From: Xanthoparmelia taractica
Taxonomy: Eukaryota > Ascomycota > Lecanoromycetes > Lecanorales > Parmeliaceae
Direction of reading: 5' to 3'
DNA length: 32,280 nt
Assembly (NCBI GenBank): GCA_033085395.1
Contig: JANQBS010000370.1
Location: 1 to 32,280, forward strand
The translations under genes were made by a program, and so were the position numbers. The notes beneath the pieces were generated by a model that ran no database searches, was not told where the DNA came from, and saw nothing but the letters and a program-made list of their open reading frames with translations. This document shows positions 21,380 through 32,203 of this stretch, piece after piece; within the stretch, counting starts at the first letter, position 1, and each line of letters begins with the position of its first letter.

Positions 21380-24300
21380 AATAACTTAATAAACTCCTTA
21401 TAACGTTGCGATAATAGCGCTTTAATAAGTTTATTAGCGAGAATATCTACTAAAGCAATTCATTTAATAGATATATTCTTCTTTTAAACCTTCTATTATA
21501 GTTAATAACGATAAATATTAATATAACGTAGCTTAATTATGTACTAGAAGTTACTGCTCTTGAGTGCCCGTATAGTCTATATATTATTATATTTAATCTA
21601 AGTCTAATGGCCTAAATTAAGTTTTATAACTTTAAAGAATCGATTTTATTATAACGATTTCTTAGCTGCTATAGAGATCGCGAGCAATTCGACTTTAGTT
21701 GAACTTATAATAATCGTCTTTTACTTAATTGTCTTTCAATCGATTATTTCATTATATAATTTAAAAGCGTATCTCTAAGAGCTATAACGAGTGTCTGAAT
21801 TATTAATATAGAATATATCAGAGAAGGCAAGAAGTATCGTTCTTCGATTATTGGCCTATACGTCGAAGACGATGCTATAGAACTTGATATAAGCTAGATA
21901 TCTCAACACACGCTTAGTAGTTCCTTAATAATTCTTTAAAGAATTAATAAGGAATTCTAATAGCTTTGATACTACATATATTACATTTGACCTAGTAGTA
22001 TTAGCTGCGAAATTAATAGATTCTATATATTATTAATATACATATACTTAATTTAAAGAAGCTTAACTATTATTTTAAATTAGAACGTTAGTATTAAATA
22101 AGAGTGAACCAGAAACTCTTCTCGAAATGTTAACGTTAAATTTATTAATAAGTTTATCAAGATAGCTATTCTAATATAGCTATACTTAACGTGATAGTCG
22201 ATCTCTAAAGACTCGAATATCTAGAAATCACTCAATCTCTTTAAGATATCTTATTTCGTAAGTCTAAAAGAGTTTGAACTAAAAATTATCTACTTTAATT
22301 ATAAATCGTCGATTATAGATAATAGCGATATCGTCGATAAAGAAGAAAAGAAGTATATAATTATTAATAAAGAGATATTTAATATCTAGAACTAGCTTTA
22401 ATCTTAATTTATTAAGTGTGCTTAAAAGATAATAAAATTATAAAGTAAGTGATTATTTGAGTTCGTATAGTGCTCTAAGCAATAGAAGTAATATCTTATA
22501 ATTCTTTGATCCCTTGAATTCTAATAAAAGTTTAATATATATTAATTCATTAATATTAATATTGGGAAAGACGTTAATTACGTTATATTAACGAGTATTT
22601 AGATCGAATACTATAGTAATGATTATTACTACTCGAAAGATTCTAATAATTAGAGTAGCTATATAGATATCTCGTGATATATATTGAAGATCACCGCGTG
22701 CATATAATCGAGTCTTATACTTGAGTAAGTACTCTTGATTATTAAATTTGTACTTAAAGACTCACGTCGTAGGGATAGACTTCTTATTTGCCTTATTCAT
22801 ATAATCTACTAATATCTTCTTTTAAGTCTTCTTTATCTATAAAGTCTTAAATTCGATTTAAATCGCTTATTTAAATTCTTCGATATATAAATATTTTAGT
22901 ATTTTATAATAGTATCTTAATTTCACTAATATATAATCTCGATATAGCTTGAGTATCTTTAACTAAGACTTTAAAACGAGAGTATATAGCGAGTCTTATT
23001 CATAGTATATGCGTGCGGGAATAAATATAGAAAACGTCGCGTGATATACGCGCTTTTCTTTATCTTTTAATGAATTTAATATAATTATATATATTTACTT
23101 CTTTGAAGATAGTTTCTTTAACTTTCGATGACGTATTATGATTTCTAATAGTATATTATTCTTCTAAACTTTCGAGTCTCTTAATTTATAAGATTTCTTA
23201 ATTAATAATAGCTTCGAAGAATTAAGTTAATTATTAATAGATGTACTTAATAGATATATGTTATTAAGTGCTTCCTAACCTTCGCGAATTAAATTCCTTA
23301 TTTATTAATTAACTTTTGCCATTGAAATTTTATTTAAATTATTTAATTTAGTTAATAATAAGATAATATTATTTATTACTATTAAAGGACTTAATAATAA
23401 GAGAAAAGAGTTCTTAACTTCTTTCTCTTTCTTCTTTTTGCTAATTTATTACTAAGACTATTAAGTCGAATCTATTATAAATAGATTCTTATCGTTATTA
23501 GATTCGAGCTCTATAATTCGTAGAATATCTATATGCGAAATATTTAGAGTGTTATATAGAAAATATTTCTTAACTAGTTATATTAAATTAATCTCGTGAG
23601 ATGTGTAAAAGAAAGTCTTATCAAATATAATATCTCGAGTCTTGATAACTTTATATTAATTAGAAATCTAGATATTATAGATATTTATACCTTCGTAGCC
23701 CACGAGAAATTTAATATATACTCTTAATATTATCTTCTTCTTATATAATAGTAACTTATCGAGAGAATAGATCTTATATTCGTATCGCTTTAGATAATTA
23801 AGATTCGGACACTACTTAATAGTGATTTTAAATGCTATCTTTCAAGAGTGCTTCTTTATTAAGATACGATTTATTAGAAATCCCGCTATTTATATAATTC
23901 ATAATTAAAGATAAACTAATAAATTCGCCTCTATTCTTATAGCTCTAGCTTTCGTTATAAGAATATTATTTTTACGTTTAAAGTATTTATTTTGAGCTAA
24001 AGTATTAGATACGAAAGATTTTTAAATAATATCTTTCTTAGCGATTAAATTTATAAATTTCTAGCCTAATAACTTTTTATTATCTAATCTAATAAATATA
24101 ATAGTATTATTAAAACGTTTATTAATAATCTTAAGTGCTTAATAAAGCACGCTTATTGCTACTAATTTATTTCGATAAATAAAGATTATATGAAAATCCT
24201 TTTCGCTATATGCAACGTGTGAGATCTATTCGTATTTATTTAATGCTATTATTAGCTAAATAAGATTATATGTGATTCGATAAAAGGGTTTATCGAAGAT

Positions 24301-24930
24301 TTCTGCTTTGAAAGGTGATCTAGATATAATGTAATAAGCTTTTAATATTGTATATACTTCACACTCGTTGATAGTAGGGACTTTATTCTTATTAGTTATT
24401 TCTATTCCTTTAACTACTTCTATGAGATATTAAATAGAGTTATTATTAGCATAAGCGAGAAGTTAATGTTAATTACGTATAATTTCTAATCTAATTAAGA
24501 TAGACGTAGCGAGAATAAGTGTCGAATTATCTCTAATTGTGTTATCTTTTAGTAGATAATATTTATTAACTCTAGTGAATATTATAATTATCTGGTCTCG
24601 TCGATGAAAGCGACGATTCTCACTATCGATATATATCTTTTTATTCTTTAGAATACTATATAAGACTAGATTAATTATAAAGTTAGAAACATATATCACG
24701 TTGATAAGTTTAACGTTAGTCTTTGTTTCATTTCCTCTATTAATAGTAATATAGATTTTTCTGAATACTATAATTTATTTCACTCGAGTATCTATAGTAA
24801 GTGTAGATTTATCTATACAGTCACGCTTCTTAATAAACCTATGTTTTATAGTATTATTATAAACGTAAGTATCTAATTCGTTATCGACGATCCATAATAA
24901 GCGAAGACTATAATTTATTATAAATATTTC
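21380..24930 (-). pseudogene. pol: pol of the copia element: protease, integrase, RT, RNase H
   Basis: On the minus strand, in order: a decayed protease region (about 24900-24700; LWIVDN where an Asp-Ser/Thr-Gly would be expected). Then an open stretch (24469-24699) with MIYVSNFIINLVLYSILKNK and the pre-integrase segment near 24430 (H.LLAYANNNSI). Integrase spans about 24300-23550 (FIRLDN at a catalytic Asp position, KKHS, LVGYEG). Reverse transcriptase spans about 22800-21960 (VFKYKFN, KYKTRLYARGDLQY, catalytic FIDD intact at 22330-22341). RNase H spans about 21890-21380 (ISSTKVELLAISIAAK at 21661-21720; LANKLIKALLSQRYKEFIKLL near the end). Stops interrupt all domains, so it is inactive, though the RT aspartates survive. 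Confidence 0.87.
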
Positions 24931-25990
24931 ACTAACGAAGTAATTAAACGAGAGTTCTTCTAATTAATTTCCTTCTGCTTTATTATTATTCTTTATCTCC
25001 CTCTCTCTTACTCTTTTAAGTGCTCTATTCACGATTTACTTAATCTTTAAGTCTTTTAAAATCTTCTTAACTTTCTTTTAAATTACTAAATTAGAATTAA
25101 AATTAGTTAATTGATTAGGCCAATTCGAACGAATGTAATCGCACTCGTTGAATTATTTGATCTTCTTATATACACACTAAAGGGTTTCTTAAGATTTATC
25201 TTTATATATTAATTCTTCTTTAGCTATAAAAGTAGAGTATTAAACTAATAAACGAGATTTATAATTATTATAAAGTTTTATAAAATAACGAAACTTCTCT
25301 ATTATATTAAAGAGTAACTCTTTATAATCTATAGCTATCTTAAATATATATTCGTAAATCTTGGCGAGTATTAAGTTATATTTACTAATTGCTAAAAGAA
25401 AGTCACGATAATAGCGACGTATATTAACGATTTCTGCGACTTTATACTTTTTAGTCACTTAATATATCTATATTTATTTATTAAGTTACGCTTTAACGTT
25501 TTACTTATTTTCTAGATTACGACTAAGCTTGATATATTATGTTTTAAGATCTAATATTCGTTCTTAATCTAATAAAGCGAGTCTTACTTTAAGTGCTCGA
25601 AGATAGTTTTATAAATAAACTTTAGTCTTTTAAATAAAGATACTATTTGAGATAGTAATAATGTTATAAATAAAGTCGATTATCTTTGTAAAGGCATTAT
25701 ATTATTTCTTTTATTCTTTTAGATCGATTTTGAATTCGTTCTTTTTAACTTTATAGAGTGAAATAATAATAGATTATATAGTTGAATTCTCTAATAGATT
25801 AAGTAATGACTTAATTGACTTAATCTTAAGATATATAGATCTAACTAATTTAAATGAATTAATTTACTCTCATATCTAATATTTAATAACTTTGCTTTTG
25901 ATAATAGCAAGTTATTAATCTTAGTCCTTTGCTATAATTAGCTTAAGATCTCGTTTACTTATCTTAATAGATAAACGTCTTTTGAAGAAG
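24931..25990 (-). pseudogene. gag: gag of the copia element
   Basis: Minus-strand reading gives a copia-type gag: an N-terminal part (about 25880-25480, with FEHLK and LKRNLINKYRYIK), then an open stretch 25240-25458 (VAEIVNIRRYYRDFLLAISKYN). A decayed zinc-knuckle-like segment lies near 25138-25185 (CVYKKIK.FNECDYI, where a C-x-C…C pattern is expected), followed by a basic stretch. Stops occur mostly in Gln or Trp positions. The start codon is uncertain. Confidence 0.7.
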
Positions 25991-26331
25991 AAAGAGAAAA
26001 GAAGCTATAAGAGAATAATGCTTTTATATCTTATAGTGACGTTCTTCTTAATAGATATTTAGGTGTAAATATATAAATAATACTTAATAAAGTAATATAG
26101 AATATCTCCTTCGTGAATATTTCTAGCAAAATAATATAAATCTTTCGTGAATATTTCGTTATTGAATATTTCGTTATTAAATATAAATAATCCTTAGGAT
26201 ATTCCTTAGAATGTTTCGTGAATATTTCTATTTGATATTGAGTGTCGAGTCACGGTTCGTTTAGAAAGCCAGTCAGGCTTTCTTTATAATATAAGAGTGA
26301 CTGCAGGGATATGCGATACCGGGCTTATAAC
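25991..26331 (-). other. Leader of the copia element
   Basis: This non-coding stretch lies between the 5' LTR and gag. It contains repeats of TTCGTGAATATTTC and GTTATTRAATATTTC between about 26110 and 26232. Next to the LTR, the minus-strand sequence GTTATAAGCCCGGTATCGC is where a primer site should lie; I cannot name the tRNA. Confidence 0.6.
26110..26232. repeat. Short repeats in the copia leader
   Basis: TTCGTGAATATTTC occurs three times, and a variant with TTCGTTATTGAATATTTC lies between them. ATCCTTAGGATATTCCTTAG adds a small palindrome (TCCTTAGGA). Function unknown. Confidence 0.65.
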
Positions 26332-26542
26332 TATTAGCCTTGATATGGACGTGGCTAAGTAGGAATTAAGTTGATTGAGTAACTATCTTAGTGTGTGTCT
26401 AATAAGCACGAATCTATCTGAAATAGTGACAAAATACCAAGAACGCTTAGTCATTCACGCTAGTGCGGGGAATACTGGACTCCTATTGACTGCAAGCAAA
26501 TAGATGAACTTCTATGCTACCAATAGCCTGTCAGGGCCGACA
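26332..26542 (-). repeat. 5' LTR of the copia element
   Basis: This 211-bp copy, on the minus strand, begins TGTCGGCCCTG and ends in CTAATA (mutated from CTGATA or CTGACA). It is followed outside by TTAAT on the plus strand at 26543-26547. Confidence 0.9.
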
Positions 26543-26547
26543 TTAAT

Positions 26548-27046
26548 ATTATTTATTAATGCTTTCAGATATCTATCGTAATAACATTAGAATTAATTTA
26601 TTTTACAATCGGAAAGCGGGAGAAGGATACTCTTATTATAAATATTAAGATTCTATAAGAATAAATTTATCTTATAATTGATTTCAGTAATTATTCTAAT
26701 AATTATTTAAGCGTATTGAAATTTTATCGATTTAGACGCTAACACGTAGAATTCTCGGCAATCTTTCCACATTGAGTAGTGCTTAAGCTAATTTCGCCCT
26801 AACTTGTATATCAATCTAAAATTTTCTTATCTTATTCGCCACCTAATATAAGAAATAATCTACATCATAAGATACCCCTACATATATCAGAAATTTCTCA
26901 GACCATTTCATGATACCAGTAATTTCCCATCTTATATCTTTATAAGTGATCTAATATAATCCCCCTATAATACCCTCCCTTGATATAATATAATACGGTA
27001 TAATATGAGATATCTCATCAAATATACCAGACCTTTCCGGCCCGTA
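26548..27046. other. Right arm of the hAT-like element
   Basis: About 500 bp of non-coding sequence. The last 200 bp mirror the left arm (GATACCAGTAATTTCCC, ATCAAATATACCAGACC, ending CCGGCCCGTA). The remainder shows no gene or RNA I can support. Confidence 0.7.
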
Positions 27047-27054
27047 AATATTCT

Positions 27055-27670
27055 CTCTTATTTATTTAATTTATTCTCGAGCTTTATACGACGCTTATTA
27101 TTATTAGAAAGCTTACTTAATTATTATTTCAAAGCAAGTCTCTTAAAGTATATTTAGAGATTTATATAAACGAGCTTATTATTCTTAATGCTAGTTATAT
27201 TACGAGTATACTTTAGAAATAAATATATATCTCGAAAGTAGATCTCTTTTAATATATGCTTTATTAGAGAAATATCGAAAGTTATTAATCTATTCTTATA
27301 CATCGAATTAAAACATCTTATATTATTAGTATTTCATCTACTAACTAATATAGTTTCTATTATAACATTAATGTTATTTTATTCTAGTGATTCTCGCTTA
27401 TTAGACGATTTAAATACACTATAAAAAAGATCTTATAAAGTAGTTTATTATTGCTATAAAAAGCTAGTATTCTATTAGTTAATATTGTTATTTTTAGTTA
27501 TATTAAAGTTTAAAGTATCTTTAGAAGTAGAATTTATATTTAAATTTGAAGTAGAATTCGATATAGAATTTATAATATTAGAAGAATTTTTAATAAAACT
27601 TCTTAAAGGCGAAGAGCGAGATATATCGTTAGTAGAAGAAGATTCTCTTAATATTTTTAACGATTAAATA
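27055..27670 (-). pseudogene. gag: gag of element A2, N-terminal part
   Basis: Minus-strand gag resumes here after the hAT-like insertion. It holds the front of the capsid-like region and, further right, the Asn/Ser/Thr-rich head equivalent to A1 2403-2600. The plus-strand open stretch 27485-27667 is a shadow of the low-complexity head: the same shadow exists in A1 on its opposite strand (2405-2599). Confidence 0.7.
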
Positions 27671-28451
27671 TTAGTCTTAAATTTAATTAAAATAGTCTTA
27701 AAAATTAATTAATTAAGAACTTACCTAGTAGATTAATTTAATAAAGTCTTAATAGATATAGAACGAGCTCTTACACGTGCATTACGAGCTAATAAAGTTA
27801 TTTCTTTTACAATATCTAAAGGCCTAAAATTAATCTTAACGATATCGATAATAAATTACTTAATATTATCGATAACGAGACTAAAAAAAGCGTGCTTAAA
27901 GTGTAGAAATTCGTCTATTTAAAAGATTATAATAATAATATCTCGAGAGATAGAATTTAAAGCTAACGAAGTTAGAATAATAGCAGTCTTCTTAATAACG
28001 GAGATAGAATAATAGTAGCCTTCTTAATAACGAAGAGATAGTATTATATTAACAAGAAAGATTTTTTATTAATATGAAGATGTGTATTATATGAATTTAA
28101 GTTCTCTCTTACCATGCAATCAAATAGTATAATATTTCCTTTTATAGTAGTAAGAATAGTGAGATAAATAATTTAAAAGGGCGGCAACGTGCTTGAATAA
28201 CAGCGGTGCAGCAGTAATAAGTGAGCTATAGTGATAATAGTGATGATAGTGAGCGAGAGGAAGATGAGTTTGAGATTCCGACCGTCCGGGTCAAAATCCC
28301 GATAACTTTATATGCGAATCTCACCAGATAGAATATAGTTCTCCGTAGAGAAGAGAAGGGTTATTTCAACGAATACAACAAGTACTGATTAAGTAATGAT
28401 GGAGGATCTCCTGAAATAGCTAATAACAGCTATTTGACGTTTCTACCATAC
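27671..28451 (-). other. Leader of element A2 with primer-binding site
   Basis: This matches the leader of A1 (1475-2402) inverted. On the minus strand TGGTAGAAACG (28438-28448) lies three bases after the LTR and is the best kept primer-binding site in the window. Two 32-bp tandem units are at 27975-28006 and 28007-28038. No coding content is supported. Confidence 0.7.
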
Positions 28452-28603
28452 TATAACAGCAAAAGAAGTGTATTCAAACAGTTAGTTCGTTGGGTTTCTA
28501 ATTCTTAATTATTCTATGTTAGAAAATTCTATCTGAGTCAGCTAGCCAAGCACTTGCCTTGGCTAATTTCTTGATTGGCTTGATAGGTGCGTTTTCCGTG
28601 ACA
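28452..28603 (-). repeat. 5' LTR of element A2
   Basis: This 152-bp LTR, on the minus strand, begins TGTCACGGAAAACGC and ends GCTGTTATA. TTAAT follows on the plus strand (28604-28608). Confidence 0.92.
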
Positions 28604-28608
28604 TTAAT

Positions 28609-31600
28609 TAATAATAAAGACGAAAGAGTATCGCGAAGATAATAATTATAAATAATTTTATTTGAACTTAATTCGTTAGAGGTGTTAAATTAATTATTTA
28701 GAATATCTATAAGACGAGATAAATACTTAACTTGATTTTACGGGTCGGAAAGGTGTGGTATATTTGATGGTATGGAACTAGTTTTTCGAATACCATACCG
28801 AAAGGTATAAGATATCCCATACTCTCATTGGGTTTTTAATAAATATATTACGTAATATTTTGTTTATATTCTAAAAATACGTAAAAAGCTTAAGCGAACG
28901 CTTATATAATTATAAAATTCTATAAATAGATTAAAAAGATATAATTTTTTAAAAAAAGTTGAAAAAAAGTTAAAAACGACTATGTTCAACAGATACCATA
29001 CCTTTCCGACCCGTACTTGATTTATTTGCAAATTATTTATTAATTAATATCGTAAGATAATCTTGATAATCTAATTTATTTTTTTCGATTAATTATCGAT
29101 TTAGAAATAATAAATAAGACTTATTAGAAACGCTATATTAAGTTTTCGAAATATTATCCTTTAGAAAGCTAATATAGACTTTCTATTTTTATCTAAGATG
29201 AAAGCGATCGATAATTTCTAACTAGTAATCGTGTTTAGAAATACGCTAGCCTAATCTTTTTCTACTAAGTATATATCTTTATCGAGAATTAACGTAATTC
29301 TTTTCGAAAACTTGCATATTATTAATATAATATATAATATATCGTTATTAATATTCGATAATGCGAGAATAAAGTTCGCGATTATTATATAATATAGAAT
29401 TAATAATTTCACGATAGAATTAAAAGACTCGTAAGTAAAGTATCGCTTCGTTTGATTTAAATTGCATTTATAATAATAATATATATATCGATATAGTTAG
29501 CCACTAAGTTTACGAAAGAGATAATTATTAATTATAACTTTATAAATTCTATTAAATTTAATATAAGCGTTAATATTATAAGCTTAATAAAATATTTTCT
29601 TCTCGAAGATCTTAATAAGATATAATTTAACTTTATTAGAAAAGTTAGTAAAGTAAATAAATCTATTTTTAAGATGAAATTAAATTCCGAGAATTATTAA
29701 CTTATTATTTAATATTTATAGAATCTTTATCTATTTCTTATTCTTAATATAAAATACTTAAATTCTAATCTTAAAGTCGCTAAATATTTTTATCAAAATT
29801 CATTAAAAGTAAACATATTATTAAGCGTCTTCTCTTCGAATATTAATATTTTCTTCTTAATTATTAATTTATATATTATTTACTCGATCTATAGCGAATA
29901 GTTAATCTAAACTATAAAAGATATTGCGACGCTCTAATTAGACGTAAAGTAAGCTTATTAATCAACGAGAAGATTAAACTAATTTATTTAACGATACTTA
30001 TCGTTATCAAATAATCTATATATATTATTATAATAAGAGGCGAGTTATTAATAAGATATCTAATTTTACGAATTATTTAAATTAGATTAGCGACTTCTAG
30101 CTCGATAAGCTAATATTTGAACTCGATATTATTAAGTAATTTAAATAAAAATAGAATGGATATAATATTTAATTTAAAAAACTTATTATCTTTCGAATTA
30201 CTCTTAATATAATAGATATAAACGTCGAAATTTCTCTCTTTTAATATATCGAGATCGACGTATATACGTTACTACGAATTAAAATATATTAAGAAACTCG
30301 ATAATGAAAAAGATTTCTACAATAGGCGAAAGAACTTAAGTAATAACGATCTTTTCTTAATAGATATTCTCTTTATAAAGCTCTTTCTTCTTTATTCGTT
30401 AGCGACGAATAAGTCTTTTAATAATAAAGTCTTCTCTCGTTAAAGAGATTTTATTCTTTATACGTATTAAGGAATTTTATTATATAGTAATCTTATTAGC
30501 TCGAGATAATATTCGAGGGCTTTAAGATTAGCGAGAAAGATTAGACTCATTAAGACTTTAATCTTTTTTTAAGTCGTTATTAAATTAAATATATCTATTT
30601 TTTAATTAAATAATATAATATTTAAATAATTTAAGAATATTTTTTAAAGCTAATTATAATTTTTAATTTAATAAATAGTTTAAAGAGCTATTAAAGATAA
30701 GCGAGATAATCTTTAAAGCTAAACGAGAAAATAATTAGATTATTAATATAGACTCTTATAAAGTTCTTAAACGATCTTAATTCTCTATTTATAATCCTTT
30801 ACACGTATAGCGAAGAGCTCTTATATCTTATCGCCGCTATTTTAAAGTACTTTAAATCTTAATACGAGACGACTATCTACTTATATTAATCTTTAGACTA
30901 TATATTAAATTATAAAAAAAAAAAATTATTTAATATATTAACATTTGTTTTTTCTTATAGGATATTAATTATATTATCTTATAGAGATAGAGAATAAGAG
31001 TCGATGATACTAATCTTATTTAGATCACGAATATCGACGATTACTCTTGATTTTCTTTTTGATATCTTCTCTAATTCTTTATGTATAGTCTTTTAAATAA
31101 TAAATATCGATTATAAAAATAAAATAAAATCTATCGTTTAATCTATTCGACTTTAGATATAAAGTTTATCAAATTTCTTATTAATAATATCTCTATTTAG
31201 TGCGTCGAGCGAGTAAATCTTTTACGCGAACTTTAATATCGTTATTAAATTTTAATTCGTATTAAAATTTATTTTTATATAGTTCTTATTTAAGATATTA
31301 ACAATCTCTTTAATATTCTTTTAAATATAATTATAACTAACGATAAATATCTTTAGCTTAATAATTTAATTTTTATCGCTAAATATAAAAATATTGTTTT
31401 TTAATTTAATGTTCGCGATCGCTTTAGATTTATTAATCTTAATTTGATACTTATTCGCCGTAAATCAATAATTCTCTAGATATACGATATAATATAAATT
31501 TATTTTATACTTAATTATAGTGTCGAGATTAGCGTATCTCGAGATTATTCTAACTATTTTATTATTATTTCTAATATAGATGAAAGAAAGACTAATATTT

Positions 31601-31930
31601 ATAACGTAAATATATATTTCCGTTAGTTTAGATTAAAAAAGATAATCTCTATTCGATAAAGATACTAAAGTACGTAGCTTAATAAATATCTTGGCGATTG
31701 ATCTAGAAAAGATAATATTCTTATTTCGAATACGAATTAGACGTCGAGTATTAATATAATTCTTTAATTAAATCGTGATATTAATTAATAAGTCTTTATA
31801 GCTTCTAATTAATAGCTTTTTATCGTTAATATTAATACTTCTTCGTTCTAATTCTAAGATATCTATATTTATTATTAGAACTACAATTAGATTAAGTTAA
31901 TAATAATATATAACGAATAAATTAAATCTA
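28609..31930 (-). pseudogene. pol: pol of gypsy element C (outermost remnant), interrupted by a small TIR element
   Basis: Minus-strand reading gives a third, more diverged gypsy polyprotein. From about 31890: protease-side region (SRSIAKIFIKLRTLVSLSNRDYLF). Reverse transcriptase spans about 31200-30350 (RVIVDIRDLNKISIIDSYSLSL, then RVYINNLIIFS with the catalytic pair changed to NN at 30740-30751). RNase H spans about 30330-29800 (YVDLDILKERNF, YWLIELEV-like, LRLIRASQYL). Integrase spans about 29750-28610 (KRITLILDKD…ASVFLNTITS, then SRLIDILNN and SSNKIIYNYYLRDTLSSL). The TIR element at 28739-29015 splits the integrase, and the reading continues in frame across it. Gag, both LTRs and the C-terminal end are not in the window. 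C is the host of A2. Confidence 0.82.
28739..29015. mobile_element. 277-bp non-autonomous hAT-like TIR element (MITE)
   Basis: Complete small element. The left end is TACGGGTCGGAAAGGTGTGG; the right end, on the other strand, is TACGGGTCGGAAAGGTATGG. The 8-bp duplication CTTGATTT is at 28731-28738 and 29016-29023. A hairpin-prone GGTATGG…CCATACC follows the left terminus. The interior is AT-rich with A and T runs and cannot code for a transposase. Taking it out restores a continuous integrase reading in element C. Confidence 0.9.
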
Positions 31931-32203
31931 AGGAGGAACTATCTATCTAGGAAGAAATATCTATAAGGGACGCCAAGGCCAGTAGAGGCTAGTCTCGATT
32001 GGGAAGGTAAGCCGACTTGGTGTTACAGGTCTATGTGATCGTCACACTCGTATTATTATTCTTTTTCTCGATTAGCGATATCTTAGCGCTATAGAAGAAT
32101 AATATTCGCATAAAGAAACGATTTAAAACGCCTAGAGGAAACGTATACTAATATAGACGAGGTGTGAGACTTTTCGATTTGCCCGAAGCTCGATTGAGTC
32201 GAG
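31931..32203. other. Unassigned, less AT-rich stretch next to element C
   Basis: About 270 bp between the recognisable pol of C and the right-hand TIR end. Its composition is more balanced (for example GGGACGCCAAGGCCAGTAGA) and less RIP-like. By position it could be the gag/pol linker of C, but no reading frame on either strand gives a convincing match. I see no RNA gene or motif in it. Confidence 0.45.

Larger units (their letters stand above)
20990..26542 (-). mobile_element. Ty1/copia retrotransposon, complete but decayed
   Basis: This 5.55-kb element is read on the minus strand. It has 211-bp LTRs at 26332-26542 (5') and 20990-21200 (3') and the 5-bp duplication TTAAT at 20985-20989 and 26543-26547. 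LTR ends are TGTCAG-type inverted repeats (…CTGACA; TATCAG at the mutated end). The domain order gag, protease, integrase, reverse transcriptase, RNase H defines Ty1/copia. It entered the hAT-like element, so it is one of the most recent insertions. Its frames are longer than those of the gypsy copies, but stops remain throughout. Confidence 0.93.
20527..27046. mobile_element. hAT-like non-autonomous TIR element carrying a copia insertion
   Basis: The ends read TACGAGTCGAAAAGATCTG (left) and, on the other strand, TACGGGCCGGAAAGGTCTGG (right). They are flanked by the perfect 8-bp duplication AATATTCT (20519-20526 and 27047-27054). Similarity between the two ends extends inward for roughly 200 bp, including GGTATCATGAAAT and ATATGYAGGGGTAT. 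Removing the copia element leaves about 960 bp with no recognisable transposase, so it would depend on another element for movement. The 8-bp duplication fits the hAT superfamily; the termini do not start with the usual CAG. The intact site is seen in A1 at 3024-3031. Confidence 0.88.
86..28603 (-). mobile_element. Ty3/gypsy element A2, full length but interrupted by two nested insertions
   Basis: This is an LTR retrotransposon read on the minus strand. Its LTRs are at 28452-28603 (5') and 86-237 (3'), both 152 bp, and it is flanked by the 5-bp duplication TTAAT (81-85 and 28604-28608). It is split by element B (847-15461, in the chromodomain) and by a hAT-like element (20527-27046, in gag). 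Subtracting both insertions and their duplicated bases leaves about 7.4 kb, close to the 7.5 kb of its sister A1. The order LTR, primer site, leader, gag, pol, chromodomain, LTR is that of fungal chromoviruses. It sits in the integrase region of gypsy C. It is dead: the frames carry many stops. Confidence 0.92.

Noticed and set aside
29024..31930. A DUF3435-type recombinase or a pogo-type transposase
   Set aside because: I tried both readings. The minus strand instead gives a consistent gypsy order: protease side, RT with RVIVDIRDLNKI and YINN, RNase H with YVDLDILKE, and integrase.
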